Shown here in pieces: positions 33,226 through 45,440 of a DNA stretch of 64,000 bases. The stretch is from Odontocerum albicorne (Eukaryota; Arthropoda; Insecta; Trichoptera; Odontoceridae). The translations under genes and the position numbers were made by a program. A model generated the notes under the pieces. The model had not been told where the DNA came from and ran no database searches. It saw only the letters and a program-made list of their open reading frames with translations. Each line of letters opens with the position of its first letter. Position 1 is the stretch's first letter. The stretch is from positions 18,874,189 to 18,938,188 of the forward strand of contig OX463852.1 in assembly GCA_949825065.1 (NCBI GenBank). The letters are read 5' to 3'.

Positions 33226-33350
33226 GACCTCCGTGGTTTTGGTAGCTTTAAACCCGAAGGGATGCGGGTTCGATACCCGTTTGCACAGACATTTTTGAAA
33301 GATAAAAGTAAATGGTTTCAGCCTGGTTTTCATTTAAGGAAAATCAGACC
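33226..33350 (+). mobile_element. tRNA-derived SINE copy
   Basis: GACCTCCGTGGTTTTGGTAG is the head start and A-box region, GGGTTCGATACCC is an intact B box, and CAGCCTGGTTTTCATTTAAG is the shared body. The tRNA-like part continues straight into the SINE body, so it is not a free tRNA gene. Confidence 0.75.
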
Positions 33351-33697
33351 ACAGTCAGACTTATTGAGTTTCAGTTATACTTATAAACTATTTACGCAAA
33401 TCTAAAAACAAAGCATTCTTTAACGTGTTCCTCGCGGGAAGCACAAACGCCTGTGATCTGACGACAATCCAAGTTTCAAGTCACAAATACTTAAAAAGAA
33501 TGACAGAAAACCGGGATAAAAATGGAACTAAAATTTAAAATAATCTTTATTCTAGCGAAATCTCTGAAAACCTTGTCAAATAATATATTAGTTTATGAGA
33601 TATTGTTGAATAAACAGAGCGCCGATTTTTTTTGGTTTCTCAATATTTGTAGGTATTTCGTCAGTATGCGTGATGCGCTCGTTATGATTAGTTGTGT

Positions 33698-33833
33698 ATC
33701 GAGTCCTGCGTTGTGTCTCTCTTACGTAAATAAACATTACTCTAAATATTTTATTACATGAAACGATCTGTCACGCGGATCGAGTCCTGCGATGAGTCTC
33801 TCTTACGTAAATAAACATTATTAAATATTTTAT
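33698..33833 (+). repeat. Local direct duplication, 81-bp period
   Basis: ATCGAGTCCTGCGTTGTGTC at 33698 and ATCGAGTCCTGCGATGAGTC at 33779 each continue into CTCTTACGTAAATAAACATT and an AAATATTTTAT tail. Two copies of about 55 bp are separated by about 25 bp. Confidence 0.85.
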
Positions 33834-34959
33834 ATACGAGCAGCATTAAGAGTAATGACTATTATTTATTATCAGAAAATTACTTGAATGTCATGTTTAC
33901 TTCGTAATGTAATCAAATATCAGTGGTTCTAAACAAAATACGCGGCTAAACTTAGAAATTATAAAACGCCGAAATTATGCCGCGCACAGGATTCGTGGAA
34001 TTTGATTTTTAACGCGGTGTACAGATTAAGTGATCTTTATAGCCAATGGTAATCTTTTAAGTGAAATTAAAAATTAATGGCAAACAGCCGTTTCTTAATT
34101 TTGTTTGCGTGCATCGCACACATTGTACATTATATAGAAGCGCCGGCCCTGACTATATCCTACACTTTCCCGCCTCCCCGAGAAATTTTCCAAAGGTTCT
34201 CACCGCTTTACTACAATAGTCAGCAATTTGCGTATAATTTGGCGCAGTGCTAGGCGGCCGGCTCGATAGATGGCATTTGGTTCGTCAGCGAACGTTTGAC
34301 GTTTATTTCGGTGGGTGACTGCGCTAGGTAGGTACATGTCTAATGTTGCAATTTGTATCCGGCACAAAGGGATTGCACACAAAGTGCACATAATAACTAA
34401 AATACTACTTACGTTTGTGGTGCGACTAAACCACTCGTAATTTTAATTTCAGTAAACATACTTACGTAAATACGCATTTTCTTTGTATATTTCCCCTTGT
34501 ACATATATACCACTAAGGCTCAACATTTTCCACTCTGAACAAGTAATAGGGTGTATAGATAGATATCCCGCCAATAGCATGGTCCGTAGATGTTCCAGTT
34601 AAAATTTGAAACCTCTACTTTTACTAGCATGTCAATTAGAGCCGATATAAGACGTGTTTTTTCGTCATATTCTGAAATGTTAATAATTTAATATCGCGCG
34701 GTTGTCAAGTTTTTTTTAATAAAGGAGAAAAGCCCGGCAGAAATTTAACGAGATTTAGATGCTGTGTATAGAGAGTATTCTTCTTGGTTATATTTGCTAT
34801 ACTACTGAAGGTAGAGAAATATCAAATTTTAACTTTAACTTAACCATGCGTCAGCTTGGGGTCTTATTCAGGCCGGAGACTTTGGCACTTTAGTGGTATA
34901 TACAATACATATATAACATCACGCTATTTATCTGTTGGGCTGACAGAGAACATAGTTCA

Positions 34960-35600
34960 AAACCTTCCAAACACGACATCTTTTCCACATCCATACATCT
35001 TGTCGTATAGTTTATATTGTCTCTATTTTTAAGGGATAAGGTAAGTATTTTTCATTCTATCAAAATTTAATTAAGTTGATCCAACCATACTTTTTCTGTC
35101 GTTCTCTACCATGACTCCCACTCATGCTTGCATTGTAAATTTGTTTTGTAAGTCTTACGTCACCCATCCGTTCAACATATTCAAACAACATCAACGTGCT
35201 CTTTTTTACCCTTAGTACGAGTATATCAGGTTGAGCTCACATTCATCCTTAATAACTACATATCTTATCCTGCCATACATCGACATACCATATATTCTTC
35301 TCAGTCCACGTATTTAAACTGCATTTACTCGATTCCCTTATAATTTTCTACGTCCATTTTTCACTCTCATACATCAATATTGGTGATACTACGCTGTTGT
35401 GAATCATCATTTTAGCAGGTCTCGATATTGATTGGTTTGAATACATGTCTTTTAGTGATTGATACATTGATTTTGTTTCCAATTATACCTCACCAATCCG
35501 TCGTCTTAGCATACTTCTCAAACATCAGAATTCTGCAATTCGTTATATGTTCCTGTTGTAGTACATTGTATCACATTTTCATTGTTATCATTATAATCTT
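34960..35600 (-). mobile_element. LINE family B remnant
   Basis: It matches the - strand copy at 13995-14722 throughout, for example CATATATTCTTCTCAGTCCA, GTGAATCATCATTTTAGCAG and CATGTCTTTTAGTGATTGAT, all diverged. The coding strand is -, but stops and shifts destroy the frame. Confidence 0.7.
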
Positions 35601-35655
35601 GCGAGGGTATTTCCATGACGCAATCTCTTCCGACGAATCAAAATAACGTTATAGA

Positions 35656-35770
35656 TCTTAAATGAAAACCAGATAGGAACTACAAAAAAAATGGTTTACA
35701 GCAGACTTCGAACCCGCAATCCCTAGGTTGGAAGACAAGAAGTTGTTGAAAGCGATGTGGTAGGTTGTTT
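35656..35770 (-). mobile_element. tRNA-derived SINE copy, truncated
   Basis: It includes AATGAAAACCAGATAGGAAC (body) and CTTCGAACCCGCAATCCCTA, the inverse of the B-box region. The 5' head is incomplete. Confidence 0.6.
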
Positions 35771-35871
35771 TCAGCGACTTCTTTCCACCATCAGAATTGA
35801 CCTCCTCACGTCAAATTCAGTAATAGGTTTCTTATCTGGTCGATCAATATTTATGTTTATCATCTAGTTTT

Positions 35872-36042
35872 AAATTTAGTTCATTCCACTCCATAATAAT
35901 TTCCAACCAGTCAGAAAGATGAAGCGAAAATCAAAATCGAATATTTTTTAATACCTAATGCATCTAGATTACAACGGGAATCGAACCCGCAATATCCGGG
36001 TTGAAAAATATACCTCTTACCAATCAGGCTGAGGAGGTCGTA
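35872..36042 (-). mobile_element. tRNA-derived SINE copy
   Basis: It has a body with TTCCAACCAGTCAGAAAGAT, a B-box region (CGGGAATCGAACCCGCAA on the + strand) and a head ending in TACCAATCAGGCTGAGGAGG. It lies 100 bp from another copy in the same orientation. Confidence 0.7.
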
Positions 36043-37124
36043 TAATTTAAAAACTCTTTAGTGGTTTATATAATAAAATAGTAACTGAAAAGTAATATTA
36101 TATAAGTTAAATATTTTAAGGGTATTTACTAAGAAGAATTTTCACGTGTATTACATTTGAAAAACCTAAATCCCATAAAGCGAACTTATTGAAAAGTTAT
36201 TGAAAATATAGGAAAATAAATTAAGAAAAAGTTTTTTGTTAAATATTTTTTATAAAAAAATATTTTTATTAAATCGATGTGCATTTTTAACAGATTGAAT
36301 ATGCTGTCAAATTAAAAAGGGAAAAATGTATTCGAAAATCATCTTATATATTCATATGACATATCATCTTTACTTGAAAAAAATTACCTTATTCATTTTT
36401 AAACAACTTATTGAAATATAAAATAAATCCTCATTTATTTTGGATGCGAGCCAAAATTTTAATGTTTATTAATTGAGTTCAGCTAATTAATCCTATAATA
36501 GGATAACGTTTGAGGATTGTATGTATATATTCTGGTATATAGTTTTCTTTTCTTTTTAATAAGAAAAAATATACTGACCAGCCAGGTTCATCCCTTCTCC
36601 TGTCCGGTCAGTCATATAAGTGCAATAGAGAATTTTCAAATTAAAACATTTTCATCAGAGAAAAACGGGATCATTACATTTATTAATGTTGTAATATTTT
36701 TTTGATTAATTGCATGTCCCCAAGAGATTAAATTAAATTGAATTTTTAGGCAGTATTAATCCTTCTTCTTGCATAAGCGATTGAGAACAATTCTCACCAT
36801 CGCAGTCTAGTGTAATTGTTAAGAACATTACCATAAACGTCACTATTTTTAGCAATGCTAGATAACGCATAGCTCCTCAACGAGCCTGACTTTGTACGCT
36901 CATAATTATAGCTAAACATTGGATGTAAAAACTGGATAGAATAAAATCATAGATATAATATATAATATATAATAAAATCATAGATAAAATAAAGATATCA
37001 CCATTATTTTTTCTGCACCTTCTTCACTATGACTGAACTTTGTGCTCCCTGCTTACTACAAATGCAAGTGAGATATGTATTGCTTTCTAGTCTGGTACTC
37101 GTATTAATCAACCAATTCAATCAT

Positions 37125-37345
37125 GTTTTAAGTACCGTTTAGCTAACGTGAAAGAGGTATGGTTAGTTCAAATGAATTAAATTTTGAAAGAAGGAAAGTT
37201 AAGGGGTAAGAAAAATATTAAGAACTGTTTGAAAAGATATACGTATGTGAACGATGCGTTGGGAGTACGGTCATGATAGGAAATTTTGGCTGTCTTCTTT
37301 GCCTGCATCGACAGTGGAAATAGCGTGATGGTATTCATGTATGTT
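37125..37345 (+). mobile_element. LINE family B 3'-end copy
   Basis: The sequence passes through GGTATGGTTAGTTCAAATGA, ATTTTGAAAGAAGGAAAGTT and ends GTGGAAATAGCGTGATGGTA. It matches the 3' ends at 25025-25310 and 55535-55965. Confidence 0.65.
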
Positions 37346-37904
37346 ACGTAAATAATTTTAAAACAGTATAATTCATAAATATTACTCAACTTGCATTCCC
37401 GCCATTACTAAAACATAATCTCTCCCCTTTATACACACATACATAAATTAAATTCTTAAAAATGGCGGACCGCGAAGAGCGAGTAATAGAGAAAAGACAA
37501 ATGTAGCCATCATAAATTCACTTCATTCGGTAGTGCGTGGTAAAGTTTAAACACAAATTGGTTGAAACTTTTTTACTCGGTTACGTAATTTGTAAGCTCA
37601 ACTGTGAGGTTAGTTTATATTTGAAAACGACACCGAGGAAAATTGCCTTTCCCGCGTCTCGTGGGGCGTGTTTCCCCAAACAACGTGTAGATGGCATTGC
37701 ATGTTTTTCTTCGCTTTGAAAAAACGACAGGTTTGTGCACTTTTTTGAAGTTGCGTGTGGTGCATGAAGGCGGCTTATTTTTTAGAGGACCATTTATTAC
37801 GTATAATATTTATGATTACTTTTCAAATCAATTGAATGCATAAATTTGATATTGTGACGGCAAAAACCTTTCTATACCAATGTATCATATTTCATTCTAC
37901 ACAT

Positions 37905-38215
37905 ATTTTTTTGCGGTTCACTCGGCTTACATTTGTAACGATCTTTGTAGTCACATGAGCTTCATCCTTATCAGTTTTTAAGAAAAAAACTAAAATAGCA
38001 CCATTAATCTCATCATATTCCTCTTATATAATTCTTATATAATTCCCACTCTTAAGCATATTTTCATTTATCTTTTTAGAATTGTTATTACTTTTACTAA
38101 AATATTATTTTCATTACATAAGTTAAAGGCATGGTAATGGATACCGCTAATAATTATGACACAAAAGCTGGTTGATTTGAAGAAATTTCTTGAAAGCAAT
38201 ACATCCATAAAATGT
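37905..38215 (+). repeat. Dispersed repeat family D2, copy 1
   Basis: TTTGCGGTTCACTCGGCTTA, CATCCTTATCAGT and AATAATTATGACACAAAAGC followed by TGGTTGA correspond in order to words in 58410-58775 (TTTGCGGTTCACTCGGATTG, CATCCTTATCAAT, AATAATTATGATACAATATC). Class unknown. Confidence 0.6.
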
Positions 38216-38747
38216 GTTAACATCAGTACGTTAGAACTTATTAATACTGTACCTTAAGAGTTTCGTTCAATTAAATATTCACTGTGATCAAATTAACTTA
38301 TGAAATTTTCTATTTACATTACAGAGTAGTTTTTATATTATTTGTATGATCTTATTAATACTGATGTAAATTAATTTATTTTTAGTGTTTCATAATTATG
38401 ACTTTTTTAACTTAATATTATTTTTTAAATATATGTATTTCATATGATTTATTCATAATTTTTTTGATTTTTAAAAACTTAATTTCATAACAACTAAAAA
38501 ATCAAAATTATTCACAGGTACATAACTGCCGCGCTATGTGTCTATTAGGGTAAACAAAGAGTAACGTCCCACTTCATTCAATCCTTACACACATCATTCG
38601 CTCCGTCACGTACACAAACCTCGTCATGCATACTCACCTATTATGAAGGGTTTTTACTCTTCGATTTTTTTAGTAGATGATTAATTTGGTTGTATCATGT
38701 TTTTCTAGGTCAACCCATACACCTTGTACCTTAGAAGGCAATAATTT

Positions 38748-38795
38748 AAAAAAATCTTTACTCGTAGTATAGATACTACGAGTATAGATTTTTTT
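38748..38795. repeat. Hairpin with 23-bp arms and 2-bp loop
   Basis: AAAAAAATCTTTACTCGTAG continues to TAT, then AG, then the reverse complement of the left arm with a single mismatch. Bases 38759-38770 and 38773-38784 are perfect. The arms contain the ACTCGTA word discussed in the findings. Confidence 0.9.
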
Positions 38796-40184
38796 TAATA
38801 TTCAATTTTTTCTACGTTGCTGAATCATCCATTGCTACGCTATTCCATTCATCGCTTTTACCTTAAGCACAGCATCTTCTTTCAATCCACAGTTTTTCAT
38901 AATATGTTCAATCTTTATTACATTATATATAGTTTTTTTGCACATTCAATACATTAAGAATTATTCTCATTATCCGAGTATATGACCTAATGCACTTTTA
39001 ACCTATTGCAACAAGTAAAAGTTGACTTTATATTGTTAATTTGTACAAATTGTTTAATAAGTATTATCAATATTAAACTATAGATATAATTCTGTTTTTT
39101 CTACAACTACTTTTCTCAAATCGTTCCAAGATTTCAGATGAATAATATTTCTTTGTTTTCTTTTACAATTGATAGTAAATATGATAGATTTTTAGACAAA
39201 AACGTGATCAAGATAAAATCATCGATATTCAATTTCACATAAAAGCGGCTCAATCTCTAGTCTCGGACCTGGTTAGGGGCCGAGTATTGAAGTATGAGTA
39301 CCTACTATCCACATTCAAATGAAACTAAGCTCTCAGAATCAAAAAGTTATAACCCCCTTATGTAAAGACTTAGGAAACCGAGATTCTTTAATATTTTAAA
39401 TAAAGACTAAATTCGTTTAATTTTAATCTCGCGTTAGATGCACTTTTGATTTTGAGTTATGGATACAACCGTTTTGATAATAACCGATCAAATATGGCGT
39501 CAGAAATCTTTCGTCTTTTTTTTTTTACTGCAGAGTTGTATGTATATATAGCTGGGAGTAATTATAATGTTTTGTTTTTCCCTCTCCCTTGATGGGGATT
39601 CGGGTGGCTCTGTTGTTTGAAGGCAGCCATTTCATTTTTCTCTTGTTTGAGGGCATTTGCCTGCTGCAGCGGTGAGGTTATGTTTCGAACCGAAAAAAAA
39701 ATGGAGGGAGCTTTGATAACATGGCGGGATTCGCGATGGTTGGGAGTTCATTGTTTTCACGTTAACCTGTTGGATGAACTTGATATTGAGGTCTTTTGGG
39801 GGAATGGTGATAAGTAATTTGAATTTGGTCTTTAATTTGAAATTTTTATTGTGGGTTTTCAAATATTTTTTTATATTAAAATTTTTCAATATTTGAACGA
39901 AAATTTTCTTTACTAGAATTGTGCTACCTATTATAATTAAAGCAGCTATTCAGAGAGATTGGTTTTAAAAAAAATTACATCCTACTTCAGTGTGTCGAAA
40001 TAATTTGTATATTTGTCTAAACACAAGAGGCAGGCATTGTTATTCCTAAATTAAATCACAATTCTTAGGTCTCGCAAAAATTTGTTTAAAAAAATGTCAA
40101 ACTATTTTTCTATGTACCTAAACATCCTATATCTCCAATAACCATAACAATATTTAAAAAGTCTTAAGTACAAATATATTGTAT

Positions 40185-40358
40185 TGTATTACAGTTTCGT
40201 TGTATACAGTAAAGTTTGGCGGACTTATGCCCAATTAATTTAATGCTTATTCAAACCAATCAGAATGATGTTCAAAGAAATTGGGTTCCAACGGGAATCA
40301 AACCTGCAACCTCCGGGTTAGGAGACAAGCGTCTTACCAATTAGGCCACGGAGGTCAT
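40185..40358 (-). mobile_element. tRNA-derived SINE, well-preserved copy
   Basis: Read on the - strand it starts GACCTCCGTGGCCTAATTGG (A-box-like TGGCCTAATTGG) and continues TTGCAGGTTTGATTCCCGTT (B box) and GAACCCAATTTC. It ends GTCCGCCAAACTTTACTGTA and GTAATACAATACAAT. This copy best defines the family: a tRNA-related head of about 75 bp, a body of about 60 bp and a conserved 3' end. Confidence 0.85.
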
Positions 40359-41167
40359 CGAAAGTATACTAGATGGTAGATCAATATTATAAACAAACAT
40401 AAATAAAGATCGATTGTGCGATAAAGTAAATATTTTTAACCAGTATCTACCACAATTACAAAAAAAAATACCGATGATCTGTCAACACGGAAAAAAATTG
40501 TGGCTATTTTTAAGATAGCTGAAGATATATTTGAGTTATAACAACGTTAGTAAACCGTTTACTATTCCAGTTAGTAACGCCTTTCCTGAACGATTATTTT
40601 ACTATGGAATCAGCTTGAAGGAATGAATGATCGAAAAGAAATACGTGTGGACCCGGTAAAATCAGAATTTGATTTTCTAGTCAATTTTAATACTGCAAAA
40701 TTCTTGACTCTTATTCAACGCCTCGGAATGGAAGTCTTGAGTAAAAAAGTAACATACACAAAATAAAAGTAAATAAATGTTCGAAAATAAAATTAATTAT
40801 TTTATTTTAAAAAGGGATAGTATTTCAAAAACAAGTGACATTAACTTGCATTTCAAAATTTCGGATTCAGTTCTCCAACTCGGTACGAGCTGGTGTACAA
40901 GTTTAAGCATCGTCTGCATTGTTTTGCTTTCCCAGTTTGCAAGCTGTGAGCGATTGCAATTGAATTGATTTAAAAATCTGCTTCGCGAATGAATAAGTGA
41001 TTTTAATTTACTTCTTATTGACTATTCTTCACTGACTTGCTAAGCAAGTCTTCTGATTATTTTTGTATCCACTGGAGGGGATCACCACGTCGGGACACAG
41101 CACTATTGCCATACGCGCAATCGTAGAACACTCGACATACTCTTTCTAAGGCTTAACACCTTTTTTA

Positions 41168-41230
41168 TGAAATTATCAAGATTCAAACCCGGGCGAAAGA
41201 AACGCGTTCTACCAACTAAGCTTCGAAGAT
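41168..41230 (-). repeat. tRNA-like SINE head, another type
   Basis: On the - strand AAGCTTAGTTGGTAGAACGC and CGCCCGGGTTTGAATC form convincing A-box and B-box halves. The head lacks a complete acceptor stem that I can pair, so it is scored as a tRNA-derived repeat rather than a tRNA. Confidence 0.45.
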
Positions 41231-41314
41231 CAATAGATGCTCTTTCTTACCAAGTTCTAAGTTTTAAGACTGGAGAAGAGGATCACTAAATGTACGTAAA
41301 AGATGATGTTTTAC

Positions 41315-41489
41315 CGAGTAGCCACGGCGCCACGCTCTCGTTCTCCTTGGCGCTCTTGAGGATGGTCTCGGGTAGGGGTAGCGAGTGGCGCACCATGGCT
41401 CCGTACAGCCCGTACTCCGCCATGATGGTGGAACGGCCCCAGCACTTCTCTGTCTTGCGCCACTTGGCACGCCGGTTCTGGAACCACAC
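41315..41489 (-). CDS. Vsx: Vsx homeobox protein, homeodomain helix 3 and CVC domain exon
   Basis: This exon encodes [40 protein letters not shown] and [18 protein letters not shown] plus the first base of Gly. The first residues are homeodomain recognition helix 3, which contacts DNA in the nucleus. The next 50 are the CVC domain, found only in Ceh-10/Vsx/Chx10 proteins. The acceptor TTGCATTCCAG lies exactly at the common homeobox intron position between residues 46 and 47, phase 0. The donor is CTCG/GTAAAA, phase 1. Vsx proteins act in retinal progenitor and interneuron development. The N-terminal part of the homeodomain must be in an upstream exon (higher coordinates); I did not find it before base 64000. 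Confidence 0.95.
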
Positions 41490-41989
41490 CTGGAATGCAA
41501 CGAACTCATCATTAGTTAACATGAAGATACTTATAATATCAACGTTAAAATTAACTAAACTGAAAACATTTATTTATACCTCACATTAAGGTTTCTTTAG
41601 ATCACATTTAAATAAATGTGTTAACTAAGGCATGACTCCATTAAATAACTATGGTTACTAAATTAAAGGATTTTTGTTTTGATTGCGAAACTTGAAACAA
41701 ACCTATCTTTACGTAAAAAAATTTGAAATATATCTATATTCACGTTCTAAAATTTTAATATATCTATGTTAACATTATGAAATTAATCTATGTTAACATA
41801 TGAAATATGAAATGACTAAACATATAAATTTGATAGGCAACAATAAACTACAATATTCTTAGAAAAAAAGGTAATGGAAAAAATATTTTAAGAAAATCAG
41901 ATTTATTTATACAACGCAAATAATCAAAGATACCTGTAAAAATTGGTAGAGAGAATGATAAAATAGTGTGATATCTTTAAAAAAATATC

Positions 41990-42160
41990 CTTAGTATATC
42001 AATCAATATAAAAAGAATACCTATAGAATATTCAACTAGGTCAATCCATGTGCGAGTGGTGACTCTCATGATAGCTAAGTTTGTGAATACAACTCAGAAA
42101 ACAATATTAGATAATTTACATTGGCTTAAATAATTGTCAGGTACATTCAATATTTCATTA
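41990..42160 (+). repeat. Dispersed repeat family G2, copy 1
   Basis: GTGCGAGTGGTGACTCTCAT, GATAGCTAAGTTTGTGAATA and CTTAAATAATTGTCAGGTAC align with 45285-45440 (GTACGAGTGGTGACGTTCTT, AATAGCTTAGTTCATGAATA, CTTAAATAATTTTCAGGTGC), same orientation. Confidence 0.65.
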
Positions 42161-43837
42161 TTTTGTTACGAGTAATAATCCTAACTTAAAGATACAAAGA
42201 GAAAGCAAACAAACTACTAATAAAATAGTTTGTTATTTTCAAGAAACAAAAACATCAATACATTGAATTTGAATGATAAATCTAACAATATACAGATAAG
42301 TAAACAAAGATCAACTGAAGGAATGGGACTTAGACGATAAATTCGTTTGGACTAACTTCTTCCCCTTCAGCTAGCTCAAGTCCATAACTTCCTGGCTGTC
42401 CTGTCGGATTCCCCAAAACTTTTACTCCAAAATAAACCGTATCGGACTTCCATTATCAGTGGCGTCACCATATACAGATCAAATTTCATTATAACGATTA
42501 GCGAAGTAACGAAATTTTTAGAAAAACGAATATTTTTTTAAGCAAACGAACGTACATAATATGTACTCGTATAACAAACCCCATATGATGGAAATAAAAC
42601 TTTCAGTATAAGGAATATTTTTTTTCGTTAAAAACACTGCTGAGGGGAGCCAGATTAACGGGCTTGGGTGACAAAAGAAATATTTAAATAATTTATAATG
42701 AATTTGGATTCTAAAATGAAAAGATCAAATAGAAAAATATATAATTTTAATTGATTGAACGTTGCATAGCGCATAATATAACATGCGAGCCAGAACACGA
42801 TTACGATTTTTTTTTAAAGTACAGTATTTTAAAACTTTTGAATCTAATAAAAATGCATTACATATTTAATATGATAAGGGAAATGGAGCTATGCCTCTTA
42901 ATATAATCTTTCGTTTTCGGAAGCTATGAATGGATTCGAAAAGTTTAAAGCTTATCTATCCTGTAGCATTCAAGTTCCAAAAATATTTTTTAACAACTTT
43001 CAGCCCGAATTTATTGGAACTAAAACAATATTTAAACTTTATAATGTCTTTTATGTTTGGTGTACGAGTGAACTCAAATGCATATCTCCTCTGTTTATCA
43101 AGGCATTGTTACTTAACTTGTAAATCACGACGCCCGGAGAGGTCGCAAAAATAAAAATAATTTCCCTTTTACAAAAGATAAATAATCCACATTTCCTGAG
43201 AAAAAATATTATTAATTTATATTTTTACAGGCGGGTCGTGAAGTCTTAATAAATTTTTTTTAATCTTTAGGGGTATCGTAAAAATAAAAAGGCTGATGCT
43301 AAATGTGTTATATTAAGGCATTAATTTGTTTGAATACATAAATAAAGTTTAAAATGTGTTCTACGTGTATGGGTAAGATTGTTTTTCTTTTGTAACGCCT
43401 CTGACTGTTTAATGTTTATACTAAGTACAAAAATAGGAGTTAGAGCAACTTGCTCCCAGCAACTAACTGCCCGCGGCCAAGTCCACGCGGTTGGCTTAAA
43501 TAAATTGGATTTATGGCCCAAGTTAGTCTCTCACGGCAGTTGACAAATGAAAGTTGCAGCTTCAACTGGCAGCCAGTGCGGGGACAAGATCTAGGACCCT
43601 GTGGTACTTTTACTTTGTTATGGACTTCGAGAAGAAAGAGGAACTTGGTAAATATATACGTGTATATTAATACATATAAATTTAGTGCAGTTCACGAACT
43701 TTATGAGGATGTACATGCAAATAGAGACTTTTTTTTAAAGAAATGCAGTCTTGTGATCACTTATGCCTCTTTAAAATCTTTTTGGTTGGTTGAAAGAGAT
43801 TGCATCAAGCCTTGAGTCTTGTTTATGCTTGGAACCG

Positions 43838-44455
43838 GTTGGGCTATATAACTATGTTAAGTGGAATAAACAGTGTTTTACTAGACAAATAACAATGTCT
43901 TTAAACATCCATAGTGTTAACGCCTTAACTATAAATAACATATATTATTTAGAGTCAATACATTAACATTGTGGAAGTTTAAATACATTGTATTGTAATT
44001 TGTGTTATCAAGCATTGAGAATTGTTTGTGCTCCCTTGATGATTATGTGAAAGCCTTGATACCGGTAGGATTACGGTACAGCATCGATTTTCCAAATACC
44101 GATCAACCGAAGCATCGGTTAACCGAAAGTTCAAATTTGCGGCTGCTAGTATAGAAATTCAATTTTATGAAAACTTATCGTGTTTTATAGTATGTATAGA
44201 ATTTCAAATTGCTGTGGCGCTGCAGTGCTTTTCCCCTCCCTGCCAACTGGCCTACGTGAGCAACCTCGCATCGTTAGTGGCGTGTGAGCCTTCACTTGTG
44301 ACAGAGCCTTCACTTGTGACGATCGGTTATCCAAAAAATCCGTTATCTGAAAACCCCCTGCTGCGAATTGTTTCGGACAATCGATGCTCTACTGTATACC
44401 ATTACATAAAGTGGAATAAACAGTGTTTGATAAAACAAATTACAAATAATGTATA
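43838..44455. mobile_element. Fold-back repeat family A, rearranged copy with nested MITE
   Basis: It begins with a forward arm and tail (AAGTGGAATAAACAGTGTTT, GTTAACGCCTTAACTATAAA). An inverted tail piece follows (CATTAACATTGTGGAAGTTT), then a second forward arm (CCCTTGATGATTATGTGAAA, CCGGTAGGATTA). That arm is split by a pogo-like MITE at 44079-44394 and resumes at ACATAAAGTGGAATAAACAG. The outer limits are approximate. Confidence 0.7.
44079..44394. mobile_element. pogo-like MITE nested in repeat family A
   Basis: Flanking TA at 44077-44078 and 44395-44396. The left end is CAGCATCGATTTTCC and the right end read inward is CAGTAGAGCATCGATTGTCC; the left end lacks about five bases. Internal ATCGGTTA-type repeats occur near both ends. 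Removing it would rejoin the two halves of the repeat family A arm. Confidence 0.75.
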
Positions 44456-44639
44456 AATTAATTGCTCTTTATGTTATTGCTAGCAAATTATGGAAAGTTG
44501 TTATTGGATATTTTCTCTAGTATAAATGTAAAAATAGAAAAGACATAGCTACCATAAATGCTTAATAGCACAATTTCTAAGAAAAACCAATCACGCGACA
44601 AACTAAGTCCAACCACACACTAAAGCTTCAAAAGGATTA

Positions 44640-44900
44640 TATCCAACCAGCCCAGTTAATTCCCTCGAGTTATGTACAAGTTCCAAAACAGTCCTCAGAT
44701 CAGATAAACCAATAATTCTGTCACTGGGGTTCCCCGTTCAATCAGTCAATGTTACCCTGCTGCCTAATACTAAGCCCCATTAGGGAGCGTAATTAGAAAA
44801 TTAACCCTAAATCACGGAATCGAGAGATAATCGGTCTGCTACGAGACAATTCCATTTTCTCAATTGTGGTGCCTAAGGATTACTTAGAGGGCTTGAGAGA
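44640..44900. promoter_or_regulatory. Candidate conserved noncoding island
   Basis: This island of mixed composition contains TAATTAG at 44790-44796, GATAATCGG near 44827 and GGATTA at 44877-44882, plus CAATTG. TAATTA is a Q50 homeodomain core and GGATTA/TAATCC an Otx/K50-type core. It has no coding frame and no match to the local repeat families. Enhancer function is inferred only. Confidence 0.3.
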
Positions 44901-45284
44901 AATTGGGTTTTATTTTTATTTACGGGACTGGTTTTGTTTATTTCTTTTTAATTTGTTTTCTAATGAGTAAGATGCTAAAATGTTATTTTATTTAATTCGT
45001 CAAATATACCAGTTGTAACTGCACTCCATATAATACTATATTACAAGAAATTAATTTGTTTATAAGACTAATTATATTTATTATAGCGATACGTGTTTCT
45101 ACCTCCTGTCTCGAGGCTTCTACATATATTTTTAAACAAGATTCGATATAGGTTTAACCCAAATACATACAATAAAATGCATTGTAGTCTAAAAATTATA
45201 ATAATAGGAACTATAATTATAACTGCTTCTCAGTGAAGTGGTTCGGTTACACATAAAAAGTTTAATAAGGAGCTAAATATCCAC

Positions 45285-45440
45285 AGAAATATGGAATATA
45301 TCAATATCGGAAAATTAATTCTATAAGATCATTCCGTGTACGAGTGGTGACGTTCTTAATAGCTTAGTTCATGAATACGTCACCGAAAACAATCCTAATT
45401 CATAATGCCTTAAATAATTTTCAGGTGCATTCAACAACAG
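45285..45440 (+). repeat. Dispersed repeat family G2, copy 2
   Basis: Counterpart of 41990-42160; see that entry for aligned words. Divergence is moderate and no terminal structure was identified. Confidence 0.65.

Larger units (their letters stand above)
29127..41314 (-). other. 12.2-kb Vsx intron
   Basis: Phase-1 intron between the CVC exon and the MHRKSLEAA exon. It is filled with SINE and LINE fragments (listed separately) plus several islands less AT-rich than their surroundings (32450-32775, 32940-33170, 34140-34400, 37440-37790, 39590-39820). They lack coding similarity and could be regulatory or unknown repeats. No second gene was recognised. Confidence 0.75.

Noticed and set aside
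33226..33300. tRNA gene candidate with intact B box
   Set aside because: The tRNA-like part runs into the shared SINE body and lacks a paired acceptor stem, so it is a SINE head.
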